Shown here: one piece after another, positions 32,771 through 41,278 of the stretch
Layout of the letters: each line of letters starts with the position of its first letter
Numbering within the stretch: position 1 is the first letter of the stretch
From: Clostridiales bacterium
GTDB taxonomy: Bacteria > Bacillota > Clostridia > Christensenellales > Aristaeellaceae
Direction of reading: 5' to 3'
Assembly: GCA_015056245.1 (NCBI GenBank)
Contig: SVGQ01000001.1
Coordinates: forward strand, 62,001-126,000
DNA length: 64,000 nt
The notes under the pieces: model-generated
Database searches by the model: none
The model's input: the letters and a program-made list of their open reading frames with translations, nothing else
What the model was told of the DNA's origin: nothing
Position numbers and translations under genes: made by a program

Positions 32771-35700
32771 TTGTTTGACCTGAACAATCTTGATTCCATC
32801 CAGATCGGCATGGCTTCTCCAGAGCAGATCCGTGCATGGAGCTGCGGCGAGGTTACCAAGCCTGAAACCATTAACTATCGTACCTTGAAGCCTGAAAAGG
32901 ACGGCCTGTACTGCGAGCGCATCTTTGGACCTACCAAGGACTGGGAGTGCAACTGCGGTAAGTACAAGCGCATTAAGTTCAAGGACAAGAATAAGATCTG
33001 CGACAAGTGCGGTGTGCAGGTAACCCGCGCTAAGGTTCGCCGTGAGCGCATGGGCCACATCGAGCTGGCTGCCCCTGTAAGCCATATCTGGTATTTCAAG
33101 GGCATCCCCAGCCGTATGGGTATGCTGCTGGACATCAGCCCCCGCACGCTGGAGAAGGTGCTGTATTTCGCCAACTTCATCGTGCTGGATCCCGGCGATT
33201 CCAGCCAGACCGGCCTGAAGATGCACGAGCTGATCAACGATGCCAAGTACCGCGAGGTAGAGGCCAAGTGCGGTCGCGGCAGTTTCCGTGCCGGTATGGG
33301 TGCGGAGGCTGTGAAGGAGCTGCTCCAGTCTTTGGATCTGGATCAGCTCAGCGTGCAGCTGAAGAAGGAAATCGCTGAACTGGCTGAGAAGGAACGCGAT
33401 CGCGATACCGAAGGCCAGAAGCGTGCCCGCGCTGTGAAGCGTCTGGAAGTGGTGGAAGCTTTCCGCCTGTCCAATAACAAGCCCGAGTGGATGATTCTGG
33501 ACGTGATTCCGGTTATGCCCCCGGATCTGCGCCCCATGGTACAGCTGGACGGCGGCCGTTTTGCCACCTCCGACCTCAATGACCTGTACCGCCGTGTCAT
33601 CAACCGCAACAACCGTCTCAAGAGACTGATCGAGCTGCGCGCTCCCGACATCATTGTCCGCAACGAGAAGCGCATGCTGCAGGAAGCTGTTGACGCCCTG
33701 ATCGACAACGGTCGCCGCGGTCGTCCTGTGACGGGCCCCGGCAACCGCGCCCTCAAGTCCCTGTCTGACTTCCTGCGCGGCAAGCAGGGTCGTTTCCGTC
33801 AGAACCTGCTGGGTAAGCGTGTTGACTACTCCGGTCGTTCCGTTATCGTTGTCGGCCCCGAACTGAAGCTGTATCAGTGCGGCGTGCCCAAGGAAATGGC
33901 GCTGGAGCTGTTCAAGCCCTTTGTTATCGAACGTCTGGTGGCCCAGAACAAGGCTCACCACGGCAAGAACGCCAAGCGCATGGTGGAAAAGGGCCGCCCC
34001 GAGGTGTGGGATATCCTTGAAGAAGTGATCAAGGAGCATCCGGTGCTGCTCAACCGTGCACCTACGCTGCACCGTCTGGGCATTCAGGCCTTCGAGCCCG
34101 TGCTGGTAGAAGGCAAGGCCCTCAAGCTGCATCCTCTGGTATGTACCGCTTACAACGCCGACTTTGACGGCGACCAGATGGCTATCCACGTGCCGCTGAG
34201 CTTGGAAGCGCAGGCAGAAGCCCGTTTCCTGATGCTGGCCCACAACAACATCCTGAAGCCTCAGGATGGTAAGCCCGTTATGTCTCCTTCTCAGGACATG
34301 GTTATCGGCTGCTACTACCTGACACTGGAAAACCCCGATGCTTTGGGCGGCTTCCAGAAGGATGAAAATGGCGAGTATATCGTGGACGAGAAGGGCGAAC
34401 CTGTCCGCCACAGCTACGGCAGCCCCGACGAAGCCATGCTGGCCTATCAGACTGCACAGTTGAGCCTGCAGGCTCCCATCCGCGTCCGTGTGGAACGTGA
34501 GTTTGACGGCGTGAAGGCTACTAAATCCATTAACTGCACCTTGGGTCAGCTCATCTTCAACGATGTGATTCCGCAGGATATCGGACGTAAGCCCCGTACC
34601 TGCATGGAAGAAATGTTCCCGCTGGAAGTTGACACCCTTGTTGGCAAGAAGGAACTGGGCAAGGTCGTCGATGAAGTGTATCTGAAGCACGGCATCCATC
34701 GTACTGCTCAGGTGCTGGATAACATCAAGGCGCTGGGCTTCAAGTATTCCACTCGTGGCGCTGTTACTGTTGCTGTTAGCGACATCAAGGTGCCTGTGGA
34801 TAAGCCCGCCATCATGGAAGAAGCCGACAAGAATGTTGCCGAGATCAACGACATGTACCGCATGGGTATGGTGTCCGAGGACGAGCGCTACAGCATGGTC
34901 GTGGAGATCTGGAACAACACCACTGCCAAGCTGCGCGGCATGATTCTGCCCGGTCTGAGCAAGTTCAACCCCATCCGCATGATGACCGACTCCGGTGCCC
35001 GTGGTAGCGCCGCTCAGGTTTCCCAGCTTGCCGGTATGCGCGGTCTGATGGCTTCTCCCAGCGGTCGTACGCTGGAATTGCCCATCCGTGCTAACTTCCG
35101 TGAAGGTCTGGGCGTGCTGGAATTCTTCCTGTCCTCTCACGGTAGCCGTAAGTCTCTGGCTGATACCGCTCTGCGTACGGCTGACTCTGGTTACCTGACC
35201 CGCCGTCTGGTGGACGTTTCTCAGGAAGTGATCGTCCGCGAGGATGACTGCTTTGCCACTCGTGGCGAAAAGGTCCGCGGCATCACCATTCAGGAGATCA
35301 GCATCAACAACCAGATTATCGAAAGCCTGGAGGATCGCCTGATCGGTCGTGTGGCTGCTGAAGATATCATCCATCCCGAAACCGGCGAGATTCTGGTCTC
35401 CCTTAACGAGACCATTACCCACGATAAGGCCAAGCTGGTCGTCAAGGCCGGCATCACCAAGGCGCAGGTACGCTCTGTGCTGACCTGCCGCAATGAAACC
35501 GGCGTTTGTGCCCGTTGCTACGGCATGAACCTTGCCACCGGTGGCGCTGTGGATGTGGGTGAAGCCGTTGGTATCATCGCTGCTCAGGCTATCGGTGAAC
35601 CCGGTACCCAGTTGACCATGCGTACGTTCCATACCGGCGGTATCGCCAGCGGCGACGATATTACGCAGGGTCTTCCCCGCGTCGAAGAACTCTTCGAAGC

Positions 35701-36388
35701 CCGTAAGCCCAAGCGTGATGCCATCCTCAGCGAAATCTCCGGTAAGGTTTCTCTGGGCGAAAACAAGAAAAAGCGCGAGATCGTGGTTACCTCTGTGGAC
35801 GATGCTCACGAGCAGAAGACCTATCAGATCAACTACGGCAGCCGCTTGAAGGTAAACGAAGGCCAGATGGTGGAGGCCGGTCAGGAACTGATCGAAGGCT
35901 CCATCAATCCCCACGACCTGCTGCGCATTCTGGGCGTGAAGGCTGTGCAGGATTATCTGCTGCGCGAAGTTCTCAGCGTATACCGTCAGCAGGGCGTTAA
36001 CATCAGCGATAAGCATATTGAGGTTATCGTCAAGCAGATGCTGCGCAAGGTTCGCGTGGAGGACAGCGGCGATACCAGCCTGCTGCCCGGCTCTCTGGTG
36101 GATATCTACCGTTTCGAGGAAGCCAACAAGGAGACCATCATGGCTGGCGGCAACCCCGCCATCGCCAAGCGCGTGCTGCTGGGTATCACCAAGGCTTCTC
36201 TGGCAACGGAGAGCTTCCTGTCCGCCGCTTCCTTCCAGGAGACCACCCGCGTGCTCACCGATGCCGCTATCAAGGGCAAGGTTGACCCGCTGCTGGGCCT
36301 GAAGGAGAACGTGATCATCGGTAAGCTGATTCCTGCCGGTACCGGCATGAAGCGCTACAGCGATATCAATCTGGTGGAGAACTTCTAA
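32771..36388 (+). CDS. rpoC: DNA-directed RNA polymerase subunit beta'
   Basis: This is a 1,205-residue catalytic subunit. The N-terminal zinc finger has CNCGKYK and CDKCGV (cysteines near residues 60-80). The catalytic magnesium loop [12 protein letters not shown] is near residues 462-473, and a second cysteine cluster ([13 protein letters not shown]) lies near residue 905. It begins with TTG: the encoded [12 protein letters not shown] is the conserved family N-terminus and GAAAGGAAG lies upstream, so a weak start codon is genuine here. A hairpin follows the stop. Confidence 0.97.
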   Translation: MFDLNNLDSIQIGMASPEQIRAWSCGEVTKPETINYRTLKPEKDGLYCERIFGPTKDWECNCGKYKRIKFKDKNKICDKCGVQVTRAKVRRERMGHIELAAPVSHIWYFKGIPSRMGMLLDISPRTLEKVLYFANFIVLDPGDSSQTGLKMHELINDAKYREVEAKCGRGSFRAGMGAEAVKELLQSLDLDQLSVQLKKEIAELAEKERDRDTEGQKRARAVKRLEVVEAFRLSNNKPEWMILDVIPVMPPDLRPMVQLDGGRFATSDLNDLYRRVINRNNRLKRLIELRAPDIIVRNEKRMLQEAVDALIDNGRRGRPVTGPGNRALKSLSDFLRGKQGRFRQNLLGKRVDYSGRSVIVVGPELKLYQCGVPKEMALELFKPFVIERLVAQNKAHHGKNAKRMVEKGRPEVWDILEEVIKEHPVLLNRAPTLHRLGIQAFEPVLVEGKALKLHPLVCTAYNADFDGDQMAIHVPLSLEAQAEARFLMLAHNNILKPQDGKPVMSPSQDMVIGCYYLTLENPDALGGFQKDENGEYIVDEKGEPVRHSYGSPDEAMLAYQTAQLSLQAPIRVRVEREFDGVKATKSINCTLGQLIFNDVIPQDIGRKPRTCMEEMFPLEVDTLVGKKELGKVVDEVYLKHGIHRTAQVLDNIKALGFKYSTRGAVTVAVSDIKVPVDKPAIMEEADKNVAEINDMYRMGMVSEDERYSMVVEIWNNTTAKLRGMILPGLSKFNPIRMMTDSGARGSAAQVSQLAGMRGLMASPSGRTLELPIRANFREGLGVLEFFLSSHGSRKSLADTALRTADSGYLTRRLVDVSQEVIVREDDCFATRGEKVRGITIQEISINNQIIESLEDRLIGRVAAEDIIHPETGEILVSLNETITHDKAKLVVKAGITKAQVRSVLTCRNETGVCARCYGMNLATGGAVDVGEAVGIIAAQAIGEPGTQLTMRTFHTGGIASGDDITQGLPRVEELFEARKPKRDAILSEISGKVSLGENKKKREIVVTSVDDAHEQKTYQINYGSRLKVNEGQMVEAGQELIEGSINPHDLLRILGVKAVQDYLLREVLSVYRQQGVNISDKHIEVIVKQMLRKVRVEDSGDTSLLPGSLVDIYRFEEANKETIMAGGNPAIAKRVLLGITKASLATESFLSAASFQETTRVLTDAAIKGKVDPLLGLKENVIIGKLIPAGTGMKRYSDINLVENF

Positions 36389-36402
36389 GTTCAAACCAAG
36401 GA

Positions 36403-36434
36403 AAAGGACTGCTGCGATTTTGCAGCAGTCCTTT
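36403..36434 (+). terminator. Hairpin after rpoC
   Basis: A 13-bp stem AAAGGACTGCTGC / GCAGCAGTCCTTT encloses GATTTT. The T-run is only three bases, so some read-through to the next gene is possible. Confidence 0.7.
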
Positions 36435-36460
36435 GCTGTATGGAGAAAGAGTGGCACACA

Positions 36461-37294
36461 ATGAATACTTTGAAAAAATACCTGCCAAGTTTGATCATTT
36501 TCAGCATTTTTGAGGCAGTTGCCATCACTTTGTGGCTCAGCAAGGACAATTTGTTCTATCTGTTTAACTTTACGTACATCGGTGGGTTTCTTGCTTTGGG
36601 GCTCGTTCTGTATGCACGGAAATACAAATACGCCCGTCAGGTGGTGCAGTTGGGCGTTGGGCTGTATATGCTGGTCTATCTGGGGCTGATGTGCAATGAA
36701 AACATGCAGATCGAAGGTTTCTGGTACTATTTGTTTCTTGGTGTGTTTGAAGCTGCCACGATCCATTATGCTGTTGCCAAGATCTTTGGGCCGCTGGTGT
36801 TTGGGCGTGGCTGGTGCGGCTATGCCTGCTGGACTGCAATGGTGCTGGATTTCCTGCCATACAAACAGCCTGAGGAACCAAGAAGAAAACTGGGCTTTTT
36901 GCGTTATGTGATGTTTGGGCTGTCGTTGGCATTTGTCAGCGGTTTGTTTCTGCTCCAGGTACAGGAGCTGGAGACTGTGATGTTCTGGAGCTTTGTGATT
37001 GGGAATGGGCTGTATTATGCTGCTGGCATCGCTCTGGCCTTTGCTTTCAAGGACAACCGGGCGTTCTGCAAGTATCTTTGCCCCATCACGGTTTTTCTGA
37101 AGCCGGCAAGCTACTTTTCCCTTATGCGAATAACCGTGGACACTGATCGCTGCGTTTCCTGCGGAAAGTGCAAACAGGTCTGTCCTATGAATGTGGATCT
37201 GCTGAATCCAGCAAGGAGCAGAGCAAACGGTACGGAATGCATTTTGTGCATGAATTGTGTGAATGCCTGTCCCAAAGAAGCGGTTAAGTTGTGA
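36461..37294 (+). CDS. NapH/YccM-like 4Fe-4S membrane protein
   Basis: This is a 277-residue electron-transfer protein. The first ~210 residues have five or six membrane helices with the paired motifs RGWCGYACWTAM and FCKYLCPITVFLKP typical of NapH/CcoG-like quinol-linked proteins. The C-terminal domain has two 4Fe-4S motifs, CVSCGKCKQVCP and CILCMNCVNACP. It probably passes electrons between membrane carriers and a cytoplasmic or outer partner that is not encoded nearby. The start at 36461 is preferred because an ATG at 36440 has no ribosome binding site and lies just after the rpoC hairpin. Confidence 0.82.
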   Translation: MNTLKKYLPSLIIFSIFEAVAITLWLSKDNLFYLFNFTYIGGFLALGLVLYARKYKYARQVVQLGVGLYMLVYLGLMCNENMQIEGFWYYLFLGVFEAATIHYAVAKIFGPLVFGRGWCGYACWTAMVLDFLPYKQPEEPRRKLGFLRYVMFGLSLAFVSGLFLLQVQELETVMFWSFVIGNGLYYAAGIALAFAFKDNRAFCKYLCPITVFLKPASYFSLMRITVDTDRCVSCGKCKQVCPMNVDLLNPARSRANGTECILCMNCVNACPKEAVKL

Positions 37295-37346
37295 ATAACG
37301 GATACAGTCAATGGATGATACATATCAAACCATGAGAAGATAGCAC

Positions 37347-37375
37347 TTGTGTTTTGCTCTGTCATCCTCTATAAT
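37347..37375 (+). promoter_or_regulatory. Promoter of the riboswitch-controlled VUT gene
   Basis: TTGTGT (37347-37352) and TATAAT (37370-37375) are spaced by 17 nt. The start point should fall near 37382, right at the 5' end of the preQ1 aptamer. Confidence 0.65.
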
Positions 37376-37383
37376 AGCAACGC

Positions 37384-37426
37384 CGACAGTTCATTTGTGC
37401 CATCCTGTCGTTAAACAAAACCAGGA
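37384..37426 (+). ncRNA. preQ1-I riboswitch aptamer
   Basis: Stem P1 pairs CGACAG (37384-37389) with CTGTCG (37405-37410) around a loop TTCATTTGTGCCATC. The A-rich tail TTAAACAAAACCAGG (37411-37425) closely resembles that of known preQ1-I aptamers of the Thermoanaerobacter type, whose tail folds back into the loop. The gene downstream encodes a VUT-type carrier, the class that includes queuosine-precursor transporters. The assignment rests on motif and context, without a covariance search. Confidence 0.75.
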
Positions 37427-37454
37427 CTGCGATTCATCCTTACGGGATGAAAGC

Positions 37455-37484
37455 GGCTTTGCGTTTTGCAGAGCCTTTTCTTTT
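37455..37484 (+). terminator. Leader terminator, probable riboswitch expression platform
   Basis: GGCTTTGC (37455-37462) pairs with GCAGAGCC (37468-37475) and is followed by TTTTCTTTT, forming an intrinsic terminator about 70 bp before the start codon. Ligand binding to the aptamer upstream would be expected to favour it. Confidence 0.7.
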
Positions 37485-37551
37485 GCAGAAACAGGCAGGT
37501 TTGGTGGGGCAGGTACTGGGCTGCGGATCCTGAGGAGAAGGAGAAAGATCT

Positions 37552-38292
37552 GTGAAGCAACGTATTATGAAAGAAGCGGCTGAATTCCGGCTGCTGCTGC
37601 GCTCCATTCCTGCAACAGTGGTCACGCTGTTTGTGGTCAGCGTGATCTGTATGAATCTGCTGGCGAATAAAACGCTTTTGCAGCTGGATTGGATCGCTTT
37701 GGATGGCGGTGTACTGATCTCCTGGCTGTCCTTTATGTGTATGGATGTGATCACCAAGCATTTCGGGCCCAAGGCATCCAACAGTATCACCCTGCTGGCT
37801 GCAGGGATCAATCTGCTCACCTGCCTGATCTTTTTTGCAGCCAGTGCCATTCCTTCCAATGCAGGAGATTTCGGCGCTTTTGACAGCATCTTTGGCGGTG
37901 CATGGTTTATTCTGCTGGGAAGTACGGTGGCATTTCTGGCATCAGGGTTCATCAACAATACCCTGAATTGGCTCGTTGGACAGGCATTCCGGCGCAATCC
38001 GGATGGCAGGGCAGCCTATGCTGCCAGAACGTATATTTCCACATTTGTGGGGCAGTTTCTGGATAATTTCATATTCTCAATGATTGTCTTTGTGGGCTTT
38101 GCACCGCTATTCTGGAATGGTTTTCACTGGACTCCTCTCCAATGCACCACATGTGCACTGACGGGCGCTGTGGCTGAGTTATTGATGGAGATCGCATTCT
38201 CTCCGATGGGGTATCGCATTTCGCGGCGCTGGCAGACAGAAGCGGTAGGAAAAGAGTATCTGGATGCAATCAAGGAGGCAGAGGGCGTATGA
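37552..38292 (+). CDS. VUT family transporter, probable queuosine-precursor carrier
   Basis: This is a 246-residue integral membrane protein with six or seven helices, of the vitamin-uptake-transporter-like family that includes YhhQ. The motif SWLSFMCMDVITKHFGPKAS near residues 56-75 corresponds to the conserved DVxxExYG-like region. A preQ1-I aptamer and terminator in its leader argue that it takes up preQ0/preQ1 or queuine. Start is GTG with AAGGAG 8 nt upstream. The stop overlaps the SDR start (ATGA). Confidence 0.8.
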   Translation: MKQRIMKEAAEFRLLLRSIPATVVTLFVVSVICMNLLANKTLLQLDWIALDGGVLISWLSFMCMDVITKHFGPKASNSITLLAAGINLLTCLIFFAASAIPSNAGDFGAFDSIFGGAWFILLGSTVAFLASGFINNTLNWLVGQAFRRNPDGRAAYAARTYISTFVGQFLDNFIFSMIVFVGFAPLFWNGFHWTPLQCTTCALTGAVAELLMEIAFSPMGYRISRRWQTEAVGKEYLDAIKEAEGV

Positions 38293-38942
38293 AAGTTTTG
38301 ATTACAGGTACATCGCAGGGAATTGGCAAGGCGATTGCAGAGGAGTTTCTGCACAACGGACACAGGGTCTATGGTATTGACCGGGAAGTGAGTAGCATTG
38401 AGCATACAGACTATACTCATTTTGTGTGCGATGTGCGGGATCGGGATCATCTGCCGAAACTGGACCGAGTAGAGATCCTCATCAATAATGCCGGAACGCA
38501 GAATGAAGCAGATATTGATATCAATTTGAAAGCGCTCATCCATATAACAGAAATCTATGGGGTACAGCCTGATATAAAGTCTGTATTGAATATTGGTTCT
38601 GCCAGCGGACATACCGGCGCGGAATTTCCGGAGTACTGTGCCAGCAAGGGCGGTGTGATGGCATATACCAAAAATGTAGCTATGCGTATCGCCCCCTATG
38701 GCGCGACATGCAACAGCCTTGATCCTGGCGGCGTGCTGACTCCCCTGAACGAATGTGTTATGAATGATCCCGAACTGTGGGCGCAGATCATGGAGGAAAC
38801 GCCACTGAAACGGTGGGCAACACCGCAGGAGATCGCTCAGTGGGCGTATTTTCTTACGGTTGTCAATCGGTTTTGTACCGGTCAGAGCATTCTGGTGGAT
38901 GGCGGCGAAGCCATCAATTATCATTTTGTCTGGAAAGACTGA
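38289..38942 (+). CDS. Short-chain dehydrogenase/reductase
   Basis: This is a 217-residue Rossmann-fold oxidoreductase. The cofactor motif TGTSQGIGKA is at residues 7-16, NNAG near 70, the catalytic serine in IGSASG, and the YCASK pair near 119-123. The end, TGQSILVDGGEAINY, is typical of classical SDRs such as 3-oxoacyl reductases. The substrate is unknown. Its ATG overlaps the stop of the VUT gene, so both share the preQ1-controlled transcript. Whether it acts on deazapurines is only a suggestion from context. Confidence 0.82.
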   Translation: MKVLITGTSQGIGKAIAEEFLHNGHRVYGIDREVSSIEHTDYTHFVCDVRDRDHLPKLDRVEILINNAGTQNEADIDINLKALIHITEIYGVQPDIKSVLNIGSASGHTGAEFPEYCASKGGVMAYTKNVAMRIAPYGATCNSLDPGGVLTPLNECVMNDPELWAQIMEETPLKRWATPQEIAQWAYFLTVVNRFCTGQSILVDGGEAINYHFVWKD

Positions 38943-38943
38943 T

Positions 38944-38999
38944 CATGCAGATCCCCGTCGTGCTGCCGCTGAGAATGGACAGCAGGGCGGTGATCTGCA
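38944..38999 (+). other. Long imperfect hairpin after the SDR gene
   Basis: ATGCAGATC (38944-38952) pairs with GATCTGCAT (38991-38999), and an inner stem pairs GCTG with CAGC. There is no T-run, so it may stabilise the mRNA end and not act as a standard terminator. Confidence 0.45.
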
Positions 39000-39110
39000 T
39001 ATTGGATATTTTTAGCTTATGAAAAGCGAAACTGGGCCAATCCATTGCTGAGGGGTTCGTGATATAATGTTCATAGAGACCATACGTTGCATACGAACGG
39101 AGGAATAAGA

Positions 39111-40184
39111 ATGAAAAAGCAATGGCCTTTGGATACTGCAGTTTCTTTTGATCCATATGCTGGCGAACCCAATCGGGATGGCGATCAGGGATACGAGATT
39201 CTGGATGGGGGAAAAGTGTTTTTCCGCATCAAGGCTCCCAACGCCAAGGAAGTTGCGATCGATCAGTTTGGCAATATGCAGCTGCTGAGCAAAGTGGATG
39301 ATGAAATGTGGGAAGGTACCGTCACTTTTGGTGAGGGTTTTAAGTATTTCTTCCTGAAAATCGATGGCGCGGATGTGTTGAATCCTTATCTGCCTATCGG
39401 TTATGGCTGCTGCCGTCCCATGAACTTTGTGGATATTCCTGTGGCTGGCGAAAACTGGGATGAACTGGAAGGCATCCCGCATGGCAGCGCCGCCCGGCAT
39501 TATTATCCCTCCACGGTTACCGGAAAAATGGAAAGCTGTCTGGTATACATGCCTCCTTTCTTTGATGCCACCAAGAAGTACCCGGTGCTCTACTTGCAGC
39601 ATGGCTATGGTGAGAATGAAACCGGTTGGGTGTATCAGGGGCATTTGCTTCGCATTGCCGATCAGCTGCTGGCAAAGGGCGAGATGCAGGAAATGATCAT
39701 TGTGATGGGCAATGGCATGACGCAGATCAACTTTGCGGAAAGCGGACGCATGCTGTTCCCGGAAGTGCTGCTGAAGGATTTGATTCCTTACATTGAGAGC
39801 ACCTTCAATGTATATACCGATAAGTGGCATCGCGCCATGGCAGGCCTTAGCATGGGCAGCTATCAAACCAGCATTGTCACCCTGTCCAACCCGGATCAGT
39901 TCGGCTATGCGGGCGTGTTCAGCGGTTTCCTGCGCTTCCCCCGCGGCGGTGAGGAAACCCATCTGGCGCTGCTCGATGACGCTGAGAAGTTCAACGAGAG
40001 CTTCCGTGTTTTCTATCGTGCCATGGGTACTGAGGATCAGTTCTTCAACAGCTTTGAAAGCGATGACGAGATGCTGAAAGATAAGCCTGTTACCATGATC
40101 CGCCGTACCTTCCCCGGCGGCCACGACTGGAGTGTCTGGCGCCGCTGCATCCACGATTTCCTACCGATGATTTTCAAAGATTGA
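39111..40184 (+). CDS. CE1-like esterase with N-terminal immunoglobulin-like domain
   Basis: This is a 357-residue alpha/beta hydrolase. Residues about 20-110 form a beta-sandwich like the CBM48/early-set domain of enterochelin and feruloyl esterases. The hydrolase part has YLQHGYGENETGW (oxyanion region), the nucleophile elbow GLSMGS, and a C-terminal histidine in FPGGHDWSVWR. No signal peptide is present, so it likely removes acyl groups from imported oligosaccharides. GGAGG precedes the ATG. TATAAT at 39063-39068 with an upstream TG forms an extended -10 promoter. Confidence 0.85.
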   Translation: MKKQWPLDTAVSFDPYAGEPNRDGDQGYEILDGGKVFFRIKAPNAKEVAIDQFGNMQLLSKVDDEMWEGTVTFGEGFKYFFLKIDGADVLNPYLPIGYGCCRPMNFVDIPVAGENWDELEGIPHGSAARHYYPSTVTGKMESCLVYMPPFFDATKKYPVLYLQHGYGENETGWVYQGHLLRIADQLLAKGEMQEMIIVMGNGMTQINFAESGRMLFPEVLLKDLIPYIESTFNVYTDKWHRAMAGLSMGSYQTSIVTLSNPDQFGYAGVFSGFLRFPRGGEETHLALLDDAEKFNESFRVFYRAMGTEDQFFNSFESDDEMLKDKPVTMIRRTFPGGHDWSVWRRCIHDFLPMIFKD

Positions 40185-40189
40185 TCAAC

Positions 40190-40240
40190 AAAAGCACCAT
40201 CTTCCTCTGTGTTTTGCAGATGAAGATGGTGCTTCTGTTT
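40190..40240. terminator. Bidirectional terminator between esterase and AraC gene
   Basis: A 13-bp inverted repeat, AAGCACCATCTTC (40192-40204) and GAAGATGGTGCTT (40222-40234), serves the convergent genes on both sides. Confidence 0.75.
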
Positions 40241-41090
40241 ATGCATCGGTATCGATTCGTAATCTTTGCCTGCGGAATGCAGATGGTGACATTCCATATC
40301 GTTTCTTGAACTGGAGATAAAATGTCTGGCGATTGGAGAAGCCGATCATGTTATCGATCTCGTTGATGGGAATGGCAGGTTGTGCCAGCAGTTCCTCAGC
40401 GGCAGCCAGCCGGCAGGCTGTAACACTTTCCCAAAGGGTCTTGCCGGTGGCTTTCTTGTAGATCCGCTCCAGATAGGTCACATTCAGGCCGATGTGTTCT
40501 GCGATCTGTTCGTTATTACGGATCAGGTAGAACGATTCCTTGATGTAGTTCTGCGCTTTTGCTGTATAAAACTGCACGGAGGTTTGCTCCGTCTGTGGCA
40601 GCCTTGCAATCTCCGACAGCAAATGGTAGCTCAGGGAGTTCAGGAAGAATGGATCGCGGCGGCAGTCATATTCCCGTGCCAGACGAAGTATATCACCGTG
40701 CAGCGACCGCGCATCCGGAAAGACGATTGCGCCAACCAGTGTCTGGAACAAATGGCGGATATCCTGCGCCTGGTTGAGCACATCCCTCATGCAGGGCATG
40801 GCGGCAGGTTCGTTTTCTGCAGCGAACGACAGTGATAGTCCCATTACCGTGCAAGGATGCTCATGATTGAAACTGATCTTGTGGGGGAGGGAGGAGTCCA
40901 GCAGGATCAGATTCCGTTTGTTCAAATGATACGGAACACCTGCAATTTCATAGACACAGCACCCCTCTGCAATATAGTTGCATTCGATAAAGCCATGCTG
41001 ATGGATATCCATGGTGTAATATTTCCAGTTACCGTTGATGTAAGCCATATCGGTGTACAGCGGCTTGTTCGGCAAAATATCGAGATTCAC
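40239..41090 (-). CDS. AraC-family transcriptional regulator
   Basis: This 283-residue regulator has an N-terminal cupin-like sugar-sensing domain (HQHGFIECNYIAEG near residues 28-41) and a C-terminal pair of helix-turn-helix units (SFYLIRNNEQIAEHIGLNVT, then NRQTFYLQFKKRYGMSPSAFRR). It is divergent from the GH36 alpha-galactosidase gene and probably activates it in response to a galactoside. I chose the GTG at 41088-41090 because AGGAGG lies 8 nt upstream; longer frames run through the promoter region. Confidence 0.87.
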   Translation of the reverse strand: MNLDILPNKPLYTDMAYINGNWKYYTMDIHQHGFIECNYIAEGCCVYEIAGVPYHLNKRNLILLDSSLPHKISFNHEHPCTVMGLSLSFAAENEPAAMPCMRDVLNQAQDIRHLFQTLVGAIVFPDARSLHGDILRLAREYDCRRDPFFLNSLSYHLLSEIARLPQTEQTSVQFYTAKAQNYIKESFYLIRNNEQIAEHIGLNVTYLERIYKKATGKTLWESVTACRLAAAEELLAQPAIPINEIDNMIGFSNRQTFYLQFKKRYGMSPSAFRRQRLRIDTDA

Positions 41091-41111
41091 AGGAATTCCT
41101 CCTTCCATCGC

Positions 41112-41140
41112 AGCATAGCATATCATGTTAAAAATCGCAA
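41112..41140 (-). promoter_or_regulatory. Promoter of the AraC-family regulator
   Basis: On the minus strand TTGCGA (41140-41135) and TATGCT (41117-41112) are spaced by 17 nt. The -35 overlaps the left inverted-repeat block at 41134-41147, allowing autoregulation. Confidence 0.6.
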
Positions 41141-41174
41141 CCATACCAATAAAACAAGTCGCGATAAGGTATGG
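41134..41174. promoter_or_regulatory. Putative AraC operator with interlocked inverted repeats
   Basis: ATCGC-aa-CCATACC (41134-41147) and GCGAT-aa-GGTATGG (41161-41174) are block-wise reverse complements kept in the same order. The right block touches the weak -35 region of the GH36 promoter, as expected of an activator site. Confidence 0.5.
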
Positions 41175-41200
41175 AAAAACTGTGAGGATTCCGGTAGAAT
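41172..41200 (+). promoter_or_regulatory. Activator-type promoter of the GH36 gene
   Basis: TAGAAT (41195-41200) has at 17 nt only a poor -35, TGGAAA (41172-41177), which overlaps the putative operator. This suits an activated promoter. Confidence 0.45.
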
Positions 41201-41278
41201 AAGGGTGCATAATCCGTTGAATAACCGGCAGTCTGCCGGATCGTATCAGAACAAACCAAAGAACAGGAGAGAATGCGT

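Noticed and set aside
29114-36766. Very long antisense open frames opposite rpoB and rpoC
   Set aside because: They arise from the strong codon bias of the polymerase genes, and no start signals or protein motifs support them.
37384-37490. THF or preQ1-II/III riboswitch instead of preQ1-I
   Set aside because: The compact single stem with an A-rich tail TTAAACAAAACC fits preQ1-I, and I could not place the extra stems of the other classes.
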